From Rhizorhapis sp036570425 (GTDB taxonomy: Bacteria; Pseudomonadota; Alphaproteobacteria; Sphingomonadales; Sphingomonadaceae), in NCBI GenBank assembly GCA_036570425.1, contig DATCYF010000003.1, positions 290,679 through 354,678 of the forward strand: a DNA stretch of 64,000 bases, in the 5' to 3' direction. The position numbers were made by a program, and so were the translations under genes. Shown here piece by piece: positions 24,899 through 37,865 of the stretch. How positions within the stretch are numbered: the stretch's first letter is position 1; each line of letters begins with the position of its first letter. A model generated the notes under the pieces. That model was not told the origin of the DNA, did no database searches, and was given only the letters and a program-made list of their open reading frames with translations.

Positions 24899-25708
24899 AT
24901 GGACGCCCATATTCTAACTGTGATCCTGCTCGGTATTGTTGAGGGTCTCACCGAGTTCCTTCCGGTCTCCTCGACCGGCCACCTCATTCTGGCCAGCGAG
25001 TTGCTGGGCTATGATGCGAAGCAATGGGCGCTGTTCAATATCGTTATCCAGCTGGGGGCCATTCTTGCGGTCGTGGTGCTATATTGGCGCACGTTCTGGG
25101 CGGTGCTGCATGGCATGATTCGGGGAAATGCCGTTTCATGGCGCTTTGTACGCAACCTGCTTGTTGCCTTCATTCCCGCCGCACTTATAGGCCTCATATT
25201 GCATAACCAGATCGAGGCGCTGCTCGGCGCGCCCAGGGTGGTGGCGATCGCGCTGATCGTTGGAGGAATCGCGATCCTGGTGATCGAGCGGTTCGTAAAG
25301 CGCGCGGATATTCACGGCGTTGCTGAAATCCCGCTGGGCCGCACGATAGGGATCGGTTTCATCCAGTGCCTTGCCATGATTCCAGGCGTCAGTCGCTCCG
25401 GCGCTACGATATTGGGGGCACTGTCTTTGGGCGTGGAGCGACGGACAGCCGCGGAGTTCAGCTTCTTTCTGGCCATTCCCACCATGCTGGGCGCGTCCAC
25501 ACTGGAACTCTTCAAATATCGCGACCAACTCACGTCGGGAATGGTCCGCTGGAGCGATATAGGCGTTGGTTTCGTGATTTCCTTCATTGTTGCGTTGCTG
25601 GTGATCAAGTGGTTCGTCGGCATCGTGAGCCGGAGAGGTTTTGGTCCTTTTGCCTGGTATCGCATTGTCGCGGGCAGCCTTGCCCTGGTGTGGCTAACGT
25701 TCAAATAG
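24899..25708 (+). CDS. uppP: Undecaprenyl-diphosphatase
   Basis: The 269-residue membrane protein has the BacA/UppP signatures EGLTEFLPVSSTGHLIL near the N-terminus and PGVSRSGATI near residue 160, with about eight hydrophobic helices. It removes a phosphate from undecaprenyl diphosphate so that the lipid carrier can be reused in peptidoglycan and polysaccharide synthesis. GAAGGA precedes the ATG. It follows the complex I-like gene on the same strand. Confidence 0.95.
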   Translation: MDAHILTVILLGIVEGLTEFLPVSSTGHLILASELLGYDAKQWALFNIVIQLGAILAVVVLYWRTFWAVLHGMIRGNAVSWRFVRNLLVAFIPAALIGLILHNQIEALLGAPRVVAIALIVGGIAILVIERFVKRADIHGVAEIPLGRTIGIGFIQCLAMIPGVSRSGATILGALSLGVERRTAAEFSFFLAIPTMLGASTLELFKYRDQLTSGMVRWSDIGVGFVISFIVALLVIKWFVGIVSRRGFGPFAWYRIVAGSLALVWLTFK

Positions 25709-25814
25709 GTCCGCGTCGGCCATGATTATGCGCGCGCCTTTATGGAAAAATTGTCAGTGCGAGGTTTCCGCAAAATAGAACGTCAGCTTTATTGACCTTG
25801 TTTTCACTTTTTTC

Positions 25815-25843
25815 GTGACTCAGGCCATGGTGCGCAGTATAGG
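25815..25843 (+). promoter_or_regulatory. Candidate gltD promoter
   Basis: GTGACT (25815-25820) and TATAGG (25838-25843) with a 17-base spacer lie about 28 bases upstream of the gltD start, which has AAGGAG ahead. The boxes match sigma-70 consensus in four of six positions each. Confidence 0.35.
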
Positions 25844-25870
25844 CACGCTCATTCAAGGAGTGACGCGATC

Positions 25871-27322
25871 ATGGCTGACAACCCCATGCTGAAATTTGTT
25901 GAAACCGGGCAGTCTTATCCCGAAAAGCGCACGGCCGACGATCGCGCCGCCGATTTCAATGAAATCACGCACAGTTTTGCCCTCACCAAGGCCAAGGAGC
26001 AATCATCGCGCTGCTCGCAATGCGGCGTCCCCTATTGTTCAACGCATTGTCCGCTCCATAACCACATTCCGGATTGGCTGCGCCTTACCGCCGAGGGACG
26101 GTTGCGGGAGGCTTATGATCTATCCAACGCGACCTCGACCATGCCCGAGATCTGCGGTCGCATCTGTCCGCAGGATCGCCTGTGCGAGGGCAATTGCGTC
26201 ATTGAATTTTCCGGCCACGGCGCCGTCACCATCGGTTCGGTTGAAAAGTTCATCACGGATACCGCATGGAAAGAAGGTTGGGTCGAGCCACTCGTGCCCG
26301 GCGCGGATCGCGGGCAATCCATTGGCGTCATCGGCGCTGGTCCCGCAGGTCTCACCACGGCGGAATATCTGCGCAAGGCGGGATATGAAGTGCATGTCTA
26401 CGACCGGCACGACCGTATGGGCGGCCTGCTGACCTATGGCATCCCGGGCTTCAAGCTGGAAAAGCATGTCGTCCAGCGTCGCGTCGATCGCCTGGCGGAG
26501 GGGGGCATCGTCTTTCATGAGAATTTCGAAGTCGGCCGCGACGCCACCATGGACGAGTTGCGCCAGCGTCATGACGCGATCCTGATCGCCACTGGCGTCT
26601 ACAAGGCCCGCGACATCAAGGCGCCCGGCGTCAGCACGCGCGGCGTAGTGAAGGCACTCGATTATCTGACTGCCTCCAACCGCGTCGGCTTTGGCGATGC
26701 CGTGCCCCAGTTTGAGGACGGCAGCCTGAACGCCAAGGACAAGAATGTCGTCGTGATCGGCGGCGGCGACACTGCGATGGACTGCGTTCGCACGGCGATC
26801 CGGCAGGGGGCGAAGTCGGTCAAGTGCCTCTATCGCCGCGACCGGGAAAACATGCCGGGCTCGCAGCGTGAAGTCGCCAATGCCGAAGAGGAAGGCGTGG
26901 AATTCGTCTGGCTCTCCGCCCCGCTCGCTTTTGAGGGTACGGAGCATGTCACCGGCGTCAAGGCCACCCGGATGCGCCTGGGCGCAGCCGACGCCAGCGG
27001 CCGCCGCGCGCCAGAGGCCGATCCCGGCACGGAATTCACGCTGGAAGCCGATCTCGTCATCAAGGCGCTTGGTTTCGATGCGGAAGAATTGCCTAAGCTC
27101 TTCGGGGCCGACGATCTGGCCGTCACGCGCTGGGGTACGTTACGCGTCGACCACCGCACCATGATGACCTCTCTCGACGGCGTGTTTGCGGCAGGAGACA
27201 TCGTGCGCGGCGCTTCGCTCGTCGTCTGGGCCATCCGCGATGGCCGCGATGTGACGGATCATATGCACAAATATCTCAAGGCGAAGGTGCGCGAGAAGCG
27301 GGAAGAAAGAGTGGCGGCATAG
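25871..27322 (+). CDS. gltD: Glutamate synthase small subunit
   Basis: The 483-residue protein has the N-terminal cysteine clusters CSQCGVPYCSTHCP and CGRICPQDRLCEGNC, which bind [4Fe-4S] clusters, then the FAD site GVIGAGPAGLTTAEYL near residue 155 and an NAD(P)H site VVIGGGDTAMDC near 295. It passes electrons from NADPH to GltB for glutamate synthesis from glutamine and 2-oxoglutarate. Full length for the family. It precedes gltB with 113 bases between them and is probably in one operon. Confidence 0.96.
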   Translation: MADNPMLKFVETGQSYPEKRTADDRAADFNEITHSFALTKAKEQSSRCSQCGVPYCSTHCPLHNHIPDWLRLTAEGRLREAYDLSNATSTMPEICGRICPQDRLCEGNCVIEFSGHGAVTIGSVEKFITDTAWKEGWVEPLVPGADRGQSIGVIGAGPAGLTTAEYLRKAGYEVHVYDRHDRMGGLLTYGIPGFKLEKHVVQRRVDRLAEGGIVFHENFEVGRDATMDELRQRHDAILIATGVYKARDIKAPGVSTRGVVKALDYLTASNRVGFGDAVPQFEDGSLNAKDKNVVVIGGGDTAMDCVRTAIRQGAKSVKCLYRRDRENMPGSQREVANAEEEGVEFVWLSAPLAFEGTEHVTGVKATRMRLGAADASGRRAPEADPGTEFTLEADLVIKALGFDAEELPKLFGADDLAVTRWGTLRVDHRTMMTSLDGVFAAGDIVRGASLVVWAIRDGRDVTDHMHKYLKAKVREKREERVAA

Positions 27323-27435
27323 GCCACTCCCCATCCGTTCCTCGCAAAGTCGAGGGACGATCTACCAAGCCAGGCGTGTCTCGGCTCTGCTGGACACGAA
27401 CGGAACAGATTAGTTGAAGACCGGAAGGTTCGACC

Positions 27436-31953
<4,518 letters not shown>

Positions 31954-31959
31954 AACATG

Positions 31960-31986
31960 CTCCCTCTCCCTTCAGGGGAGAGGGAG
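31960..31986. repeat. Palindromic intergenic repeat after gltB
   Basis: CTCCCTCTCCC and GGGAGAGGGAG form an 11-bp stem with a short loop six bases after the gltB stop. No T-run follows, so it is not a classic terminator; it may stabilise the 3' end. A similar CTCTCCC/GGGAGAG arrangement occurs at 48157-48222. Confidence 0.6.
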
Positions 31987-32080
31987 GCAGCATCCTGAAC
32001 TTCCTCAACTTTCTCCCTTGCCGACGCTCATACCCATTTCCTCGCTGGCATATCGCCACCCGTGCGCTACATAAGTGAGC

Positions 32081-32752
32081 ATGTGGCAACTCTATCAATT
32101 TCCGCTCTGTCCCTTTTCGCGCAAGGTCCGGCTCCTGCTCGGCGAAAAGGGGATCGGCTATGATCTGGTGCGCGAGTCCCCGTGGCTGCAAAGGGATGAA
32201 TTCCTCGACATGAATCCGGCGGGCAGCACGCCTGTGATGACTGATACGGAACGCAATATCACGCTCATCGATTCAAAAGCGATTTGCGAATATTTCGAGG
32301 AAACGATCGAGAAATTTCCCCTCATCAGCGGCGGCGCATCGGGTCGCGCGGAGATCCGGCGGCTAGTGGCCTGGTTCGATGAGAATTTCTATGGTGACGT
32401 GGTCGCCCCCATGCTGCATGAGCGTATGCGCAAGCGCCTTATCGATCGCGCCGCGCCTGACGCTCGCATATTGCGGGAGGCGATGAAGCGCGCCAACACG
32501 CATATGGATTATATGGACTACCTGCTCGACCATCGGAACTGGATGGGCGGCGCGACAATGAGCCTCGCGGACGTGACTGCGGCGGCGCATCTTTCAGTTG
32601 CGGATTATCTGGGCGGCATTGACTGGACAGGGCATGAGCAGACGAAGCGCTGGTATGCAGGCTTCAAGTCCCGTCCTTCCTTCCGCCCACTGCTTTCCGA
32701 GCGCATGGAAGTCATCACCCCGCCCGCTCATTATGAAAAGCCGGATTTCTAA
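32081..32752 (+). CDS. Glutathione S-transferase family protein
   Basis: The 223-residue protein has an N-terminal thioredoxin-like GST domain (MWQLYQFPLCPFSRKVRLLL with a CPFS near the active site, then NPAGSTPVM and DSKAICEYFEE) and a C-terminal helical domain (MGGATMSLADVTAAAHLSVADYLGG). The FLCPFSRKV context resembles glutaredoxin-like, cysteine-active GSTs. A GTG two codons earlier is possible. There is no ribosome-binding site; TACATA ends only 7 bases before the ATG, so the mRNA may be leaderless. The stop is six bases before the end of the convergent GGDEF gene. Confidence 0.88.
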   Translation: MWQLYQFPLCPFSRKVRLLLGEKGIGYDLVRESPWLQRDEFLDMNPAGSTPVMTDTERNITLIDSKAICEYFEETIEKFPLISGGASGRAEIRRLVAWFDENFYGDVVAPMLHERMRKRLIDRAAPDARILREAMKRANTHMDYMDYLLDHRNWMGGATMSLADVTAAAHLSVADYLGGIDWTGHEQTKRWYAGFKSRPSFRPLLSERMEVITPPAHYEKPDF

Positions 32753-32757
32753 GGGTA

Positions 32758-33924
32758 CTAGGCCGCCGCGATATAAACGCGATTGCGGCCATCAGCTTTG
32801 GCATCGTACATAGCGGCATCGGCTGCGCGCAATGCCTCTCGCGCGTCATCATAAGCCGTCACGTCAGCGATTCCCGCGGAAAAGGAGACCGTCTCCAGCC
32901 GTTCTCCAGTATTCTTGTTTATCAATGTCCTGCTGGACAGATCAATGCGAGCGGCGTCAACAATCTCACAGGCTGCGGCTGTGGACTGTCCTTCAAACAG
33001 CATCACGAATTCCTCGCCGCCATGCCGAGCGACGTGACACGTGTCGTTTGAAATATCTGCAAGCAGCTTGCCCACGAATTTCAGGATGCGGTCCCCTACG
33101 TCATGACCATGAACGTCGTTGATCTGCTTGAAATGATCGATATCGCAAAACGCGACGCTCAGAGACTTGCCCTTGTCACGCGCCCTGACAGCCGCCTCAC
33201 GCAGGGTGCTTTCAAATGCGCGGCGATTAGGAAGGCCCGTGAGATGATCCTGTTCGGCCGCCTTGCGCGCATGCTCAAGGTTCTTCTTGAGCAATTTGGT
33301 GTGTTTCTGGCTTTCGCGCATCTGCGCTTCGACCGCACGGCTCTTGTCGATCATGGACCGCGTGAGCGCAATGAGCTGACCCATTACCGGCCCTGCCTTT
33401 TCAGGCACCGCCAGATCCTTCACCTGCGCTTGCAAGGCATCGCCATAATGATTGGCTTCATTCTGTGACCGCTGGACCAGTTCGGAGAGCTGGCTGAGGT
33501 TAACCTCAACAGAATCCAGCATCTCGGTCATGGCCTCTGGCGTCACCTCTTCTTGCCGGCTTTCGGCCAGGATGGTCTCGGCTTGCCCGTTGGTCAGCCT
33601 GCCCTTTTCCATGATGATTGCCCGCACGGCCTGTTCGACGGCCCGATCGTTTCCAGTGACATAGTCATGGGCCAAGCCAAAGTTGAGCGGTGTGAGGTCC
33701 AGATCATGCGCAAACAGGAATTCACCAATCTCCTGATACAGCTTGGCCCGCCGATTTTCAGCGCGATCGTATCGGCGCGCGATTTCCGCTTCGGGCTCCG
33801 CCGGTTCTTCCTCACTGGACGACCGCTTGAAAGGAAAATGCTCCAACCATTGGAACAATCGGCCACGCGGAGCGGCTACCGCTCCTGGATGCTCGTTCCG
33901 TATCGATGTCGCCCGATATGCCAT
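32758..33924 (-). CDS. GGDEF-domain protein (diguanylate cyclase type)
   Basis: The 388-residue cytosolic protein has an N-terminal helical and coiled-coil region (about 40-215) and a C-terminal GGDEF domain: DHLTGLPNRRAFESTL, FCDIDHFKQINDVHGHDVGD, and the active site RHGGEEFVML. GGEEF is a functional variant that can make cyclic di-GMP. The usual RxxD inhibitory site just before it is not present (TCHVA occupies it). No membrane helix or known sensor domain is visible. The gene overlaps nothing and lies 53 bases after the LysR gene on the same strand. Confidence 0.92.
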   Translation of the reverse strand: MAYRATSIRNEHPGAVAAPRGRLFQWLEHFPFKRSSSEEEPAEPEAEIARRYDRAENRRAKLYQEIGEFLFAHDLDLTPLNFGLAHDYVTGNDRAVEQAVRAIIMEKGRLTNGQAETILAESRQEEVTPEAMTEMLDSVEVNLSQLSELVQRSQNEANHYGDALQAQVKDLAVPEKAGPVMGQLIALTRSMIDKSRAVEAQMRESQKHTKLLKKNLEHARKAAEQDHLTGLPNRRAFESTLREAAVRARDKGKSLSVAFCDIDHFKQINDVHGHDVGDRILKFVGKLLADISNDTCHVARHGGEEFVMLFEGQSTAAACEIVDAARIDLSSRTLINKNTGERLETVSFSAGIADVTAYDDAREALRAADAAMYDAKADGRNRVYIAAA

Positions 33925-33977
33925 GTCCGTCAGAACGGAAGGACAGGGCCTCTTTTAAGGAGGTGCCTGAAATATTT

Positions 33978-34856
33978 TCAGATGTCAGCCGTGACCAGCC
34001 AATCGTGAAAAATCTTGACTGCACGGCTCTGCAGCGCCTTTGGACGACATACGAACCAATAACGGTAAGGGCTTTTGACCGACACGTCGAACAGCCGTAC
34101 GAGCCGGCTGTCCTTTGCCTGATGATAATGGCTGGCATGCATCAACGCCACCCCAAGCCCCTGCGCCGCCGCTTCGAGCATCAGAGGGCCGGAATCGAAC
34201 TTGTCGATAGAGGCCGGTTCCAGTTCCGGCATCTCGACCGCCTCTTTCCAAGCCTCGAAGCCCATCGGCATTTCGCGGTGAATCAGGATCGTCATGTTGG
34301 CAAGCTGTTCCGGCCGTGTAATCGCATTCGGCCCATGAACCAGGTCCCGCGCCGCAATCAGATAGACCTCGTCATGGTCGAGTTGATGGGCGTAGAGCGA
34401 TGGATCCACATCCTGGGCCAAGACGATGGCAGCATCCAGCCCTTCCCCCAGCCGCGATATGCTGTGCGGCGTGGTTTCGACGTCGAGGTGCAAATTGGGA
34501 TGTTGGCGCCGCAGTTCGCCCATGCGAGGAAACAGCCGCTGACTGGCAAAAAGGGGCAGCACGCTGAGCCGAAGGCGAAGCTGGTTGCTATCCTTCTGCA
34601 CCTCCTCGACCGCCATTGTCAGCACATCAAGAGCCGGCGCGATATTGTCCAGCAGCCGCTGACCGTCAGCATTCAGTTCCATCGCCTGATGCTTGCGATC
34701 GAACAATGTCTTGCCCACGAACCGTTCCAGTGCCTGCACCCGGCGGCTCAGGGCCGGAGTCGACAGGGCCAGCTCCTCGGCGGCGGCCTTCACCGATCCG
34801 AGTCGCGCAACCTGAACAAAGGCCTCCAGAGCCGTAAGAGGGGGCAATCGCCGCAT
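33978..34856 (-). CDS. LysR-family regulator, GcvA type
   Basis: The 292-residue protein opens MRRLPPLTALEAFVQVARLGSVKAAAEEL with the helix-turn-helix LSTPALSRRVQALERFVG, as in GcvA-type LysR regulators, followed by a ligand-binding domain (about 90-290). GcvA itself controls glycine cleavage genes; the ligand here is not known. It is divergent from a candidate small RNA at 35025, with a T-N11-A palindrome between them (34969-34983). The ATG at 34856 follows a GGGAA. Confidence 0.9.
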   Translation of the reverse strand: MRRLPPLTALEAFVQVARLGSVKAAAEELALSTPALSRRVQALERFVGKTLFDRKHQAMELNADGQRLLDNIAPALDVLTMAVEEVQKDSNQLRLRLSVLPLFASQRLFPRMGELRRQHPNLHLDVETTPHSISRLGEGLDAAIVLAQDVDPSLYAHQLDHDEVYLIAARDLVHGPNAITRPEQLANMTILIHREMPMGFEAWKEAVEMPELEPASIDKFDSGPLMLEAAAQGLGVALMHASHYHQAKDSRLVRLFDVSVKSPYRYWFVCRPKALQSRAVKIFHDWLVTADI

Positions 34857-34968
34857 CTATTCCCTTTAATGCCGTCATTGCAGCGCATCATGCGCCGGGC
34901 CGATCCGGGGAGCCCCATAGTCCGAAGCTATCCCAATCCAGAGCGGCCAGGCTTCCGTACAGTGTAAG

Positions 34969-34983
34969 TTGCATTTATTGCAA
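34969..34983. promoter_or_regulatory. LysR-type binding palindrome
   Basis: TTGCA-N5-TGCAA forms a perfect inverted repeat with the T-N11-A core of LysR-family boxes. It lies between the divergent LysR gene and the candidate small-RNA promoter, centred about 49 bases before the predicted RNA start. Confidence 0.5.
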
Positions 34984-34989
34984 TAGCTG

Positions 34990-35018
34990 TTCACTTCTTC
35001 GCATTTGCACAAAATTAT
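34990..35018 (+). promoter_or_regulatory. Candidate promoter of the small RNA
   Basis: TTCACT (34990-34995) and AATTAT (35013-35018) have a 17-base spacer and each match the sigma-70 consensus in four of six positions. The predicted start is near 35025. Confidence 0.4.
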
Positions 35019-35024
35019 ATTGCA

Positions 35025-35102
35025 GCGCATTAAGAACCTGCCTTTCAGGCATCCTCTCCTTAAACCTTCACAGGCCGGTCCTTCGGGACTGGCCTTTTTT
35101 TT
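35025..35102 (+). ncRNA. Candidate small regulatory RNA with anti-Shine-Dalgarno motif
   Basis: An orphan plus-strand terminator has no protein gene upstream of it. The predicted 78-nt RNA has a small hairpin (CCTG-N5-CAGG, 35037-35049), a single-stranded CCTCTCCTT complementary to ribosome-binding sites, then the terminator hairpin with eight U residues. No open frame with a ribosome-binding site fits the interval. A promoter and LysR box precede it. Confidence 0.5.
35072..35102 (+). terminator. Orphan rho-independent terminator
   Basis: AGGCCGGTCC (35072-35081) pairs with GGACTGGCCT (35086-35095) around a TTCG loop, followed by a run of T to 35102. It is the strongest terminator in the window and no plus-strand gene lies upstream of it. 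Confidence 0.92.
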
Positions 35103-35224
35103 GGCTGAAAACCCACTCCGATTTTTCACCTCCTTCATTTTTCGCATGAGGAGGGACATTCGGGGCTTAACGCGCGTTTCTTCCGTTCCTATCTTTGTCG
35201 TAACGATCAAACTGCGGGGTTCCC

Positions 35225-37531
35225 ATGCCAGACGAAAAGCAGGACGGCCGAAAGCTGCAAGTGGCGAACGCGAGGCCGGAGGACAGCGGCCGAGGTCTTG
35301 CCCGGCTGTCGCGCATGACCATGGCGGCGCTTGGTCTTGAAGAAGGCGACACCGTCGAAATCATTGGCAAGCGCTCGACGGCCGCTCGCGCCGTCGCCCC
35401 TTACAAGGAAGATGAGGGGCTGGACATTCTCCGTATCGATGGACTGCAGCGTGCTAACGCCGGGGTGGGATCTGGAGATTTCGTGACGATCCGTAAAACG
35501 GACTCGCGGCCCGCGCAGCGCGTCGTTTTCGCTCCCGCACAGCAGAATTTGCGCCTTCAAGGCAATCCGCAGGGACTGAAGCGCAGCTTTTTCCATCGGC
35601 CGCTGACGGCAGGCGATGTGATCGCCACCACAGGGCAGCAACAGGTGGACCGTGGCGACATGCCTCCTCAACTGCGCCAGATGCTGGCTGCTCCTGCCTA
35701 TGCGCTACAGGAAATCCGGCTTGCGGTCGTCAGCACTGTGCCAAAAGGCGTCGTACATATCGAAGCGGAGACGGAAGTAGAACTACGCCCGGAATATGAG
35801 GAACCCCGGGAACATCGCCGCGCCGATGTCACCTATGATGATGTTGGCGGGATGGCCGAAACCATTGATCAGCTTCGCGAAATGGTAGAGCTTCCCCTCC
35901 GCTATCCGGAACTGTTCCAGCGCCTGGGTGTCGATCCGCCCCGGGGGGTGCTGCTCCACGGCCCGCCCGGCACAGGCAAGACCCGCCTCGCCCGCGCCGT
36001 GGCAAATGAAAGCGATGCAGAATTTTTCCTGATTAACGGTCCGGAAATCGTCGGATCGGCCTATGGCGAGTCCGAAAAGAAGCTTCGCGAAATATTCGAG
36101 GCCGCCACAAAGGCCGCGCCCAGCATTCTCTTCATTGATGAAATCGACTCCATTGCTCCCAAACGGGGGCAGGTCACGGGCGAGACCGAAAAGCGGCTGG
36201 TCGCCCAATTGCTGACGCTGATGGACGGTCTGGAGGCACGCACCAATCTGGTCGTCATCGCCGCGACGAACCGGCCCGAAGCAATTGATGAAGCGCTCCG
36301 CCGCCCCGGTCGTTTTGATCGTGAGATCATCGTCGGCGTGCCTGATGAACGCGGGCGGCGGGAAATATTGGGCATCCACACCCGCGGCATGCCTTTGGGT
36401 GGCCAAGTGGATCTCGCCGAACTGGCGCGCACGACCTTTGGATTTGTCGGCGCCGACTTGGCAGCATTGGCACGAGAGGCAGCGATAGAAGCCGTGCGTC
36501 ACATTATGCCACGCCTAAATCTGGAAGAGGGCACGATTCCTCCCGAGGTGCTCGACGAGTTGCGCGTAACGCGGGAGAATTTCCTTGATGCATTGAAGCG
36601 CGTTCAACCTTCGGCCATGCGTGAAGTGATGGTGCAGGTGCCCAATGTGAGTTGGGATGACATCGGCGGCCTGGATGAAGCCCGTATGCGGCTGCGGGAA
36701 GGAGTGGAGCTGCCCCTCAAAGATCCCGACGCATTCCGCCGCATTGGTATCCGGCCGGCCAAAGGCTTCCTGCTCTATGGTCCGCCAGGAACCGGCAAGA
36801 CCCTGCTCGCCAAAGCGGTCGCGCGGGAGGCGGAGGCGAATTTCATCGCCACCAAATCCTCCGACCTTCTCAGCAAATGGTATGGCGAAAGCGAGCAGCA
36901 GATAGCGCGCCTTTTCGCCCGCGCCCGACAGGTCGCTCCAACGGTCATCTTTATAGACGAGCTTGATAGTCTGGTTCCCGCTCGTGGAGGTGGTCTTGGT
37001 GAGCCACAGGTAACGGAGCGAGTGGTCAACACTATCCTTGCCGAAATGGATGGGCTGGAGGAACTACAGTCTGTAGTCGTGATTGGCGCGACCAATCGAC
37101 CCAATCTGATCGACCCTGCCCTCCTCCGTCCCGGCCGTTTCGATGAACTGGTCTATGTCGGCGTCCCCGACGAGGGCGGAAGGCGGCGGATTATCGGCAT
37201 CCACACCGGGAAAATGCCTTTGGCCGAAGATGTGGACCTGGACTCCCTCGCCCGCCGCACGGAGCGCTTCACCGGGGCCGATCTGGAAGATCTGGTCCGT
37301 CGGGCTGGCCTCTGCGCACTTCGGCAATCGCTGGATGTGCGGCAAGTCACCATGGACCATTTCGAAGAAGCGCTGAAGGACACACGCGCTTCTGTTACGC
37401 CCGAAATGGAGAAGGATTATGAAAGCATCCAGGGCCAACTCAAGCAGAACGCGCTTACCATGACTCCGATCGGCTTTGTCGCTCCGGGCATGCTGACGCC
37501 GCGCGAGTCCAGCAAAGGAAACAGCTCTTAA
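35225..37531 (+). CDS. Cdc48/VAT-family AAA ATPase
   Basis: The 768-residue protein has an N-terminal double-psi barrel and Cdc48_2-like domain (about 10-190), then two AAA modules. Each has Walker A GPPGTGKT (about residues 245 and 520), Walker B LFIDEIDSIAP and VIFIDELDSLVP, and arginine-finger regions RRPGRFDREI and LRPGRFDELV. Such hexameric unfoldases extract proteins from complexes; they are universal in archaea and eukaryotes but only scattered in bacteria. Full length. No proteasome, protease or adaptor gene lies nearby, so its partner is unknown. Confidence 0.94.
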   Translation: MPDEKQDGRKLQVANARPEDSGRGLARLSRMTMAALGLEEGDTVEIIGKRSTAARAVAPYKEDEGLDILRIDGLQRANAGVGSGDFVTIRKTDSRPAQRVVFAPAQQNLRLQGNPQGLKRSFFHRPLTAGDVIATTGQQQVDRGDMPPQLRQMLAAPAYALQEIRLAVVSTVPKGVVHIEAETEVELRPEYEEPREHRRADVTYDDVGGMAETIDQLREMVELPLRYPELFQRLGVDPPRGVLLHGPPGTGKTRLARAVANESDAEFFLINGPEIVGSAYGESEKKLREIFEAATKAAPSILFIDEIDSIAPKRGQVTGETEKRLVAQLLTLMDGLEARTNLVVIAATNRPEAIDEALRRPGRFDREIIVGVPDERGRREILGIHTRGMPLGGQVDLAELARTTFGFVGADLAALAREAAIEAVRHIMPRLNLEEGTIPPEVLDELRVTRENFLDALKRVQPSAMREVMVQVPNVSWDDIGGLDEARMRLREGVELPLKDPDAFRRIGIRPAKGFLLYGPPGTGKTLLAKAVAREAEANFIATKSSDLLSKWYGESEQQIARLFARARQVAPTVIFIDELDSLVPARGGGLGEPQVTERVVNTILAEMDGLEELQSVVVIGATNRPNLIDPALLRPGRFDELVYVGVPDEGGRRRIIGIHTGKMPLAEDVDLDSLARRTERFTGADLEDLVRRAGLCALRQSLDVRQVTMDHFEEALKDTRASVTPEMEKDYESIQGQLKQNALTMTPIGFVAPGMLTPRESSKGNSS

Positions 37532-37865
37532 CACATTGGGAAACCAAGACTGAGGCGGCGAACCGATCATCGGATCGCCGCTGATTTCTGACCGCTGATA
37601 GTTGATCGACCGATGTAAACGGCGTTTCACCTTCTCCCCGCAGAGATAAAGGAACAACTCTTCTTTAATCGTGTAAATACACAGGGCCGTCAATGGCAGC
37701 AGCCGCTGGCCCTTCAAAATCGCTTTGATGTGGAGCCACGCCAGCGGCATGCCTCCATTCATCGCAGTCCGCCAAGGCCACGGCCGTTAAAGATGATGAG
37801 CATACTTGCAACTTGTACCAGGATTTGCCACGGCTCCAAATTAGAGAGTAAAAGACGGAAACAGA
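37532..37865. other. Intergenic region with an uncertain minus-strand ORF
   Basis: About 330 bases lie between the Cdc48 gene and the next plus-strand gene. A minus-strand frame from ATG 37762 (MNGGMPLAWLHIKAILKG...) has natural-looking composition and runs into the antisense of the Cdc48 gene, but no ribosome-binding site is convincing. I do not annotate it as a gene. The promoter of the methyltransferase gene presumably lies here. Confidence 0.35.

Noticed and set aside
31960..31986. Hairpin after gltB as a rho-independent terminator
   Set aside because: No T-run follows on either strand; it fits better as an intergenic palindromic repeat.
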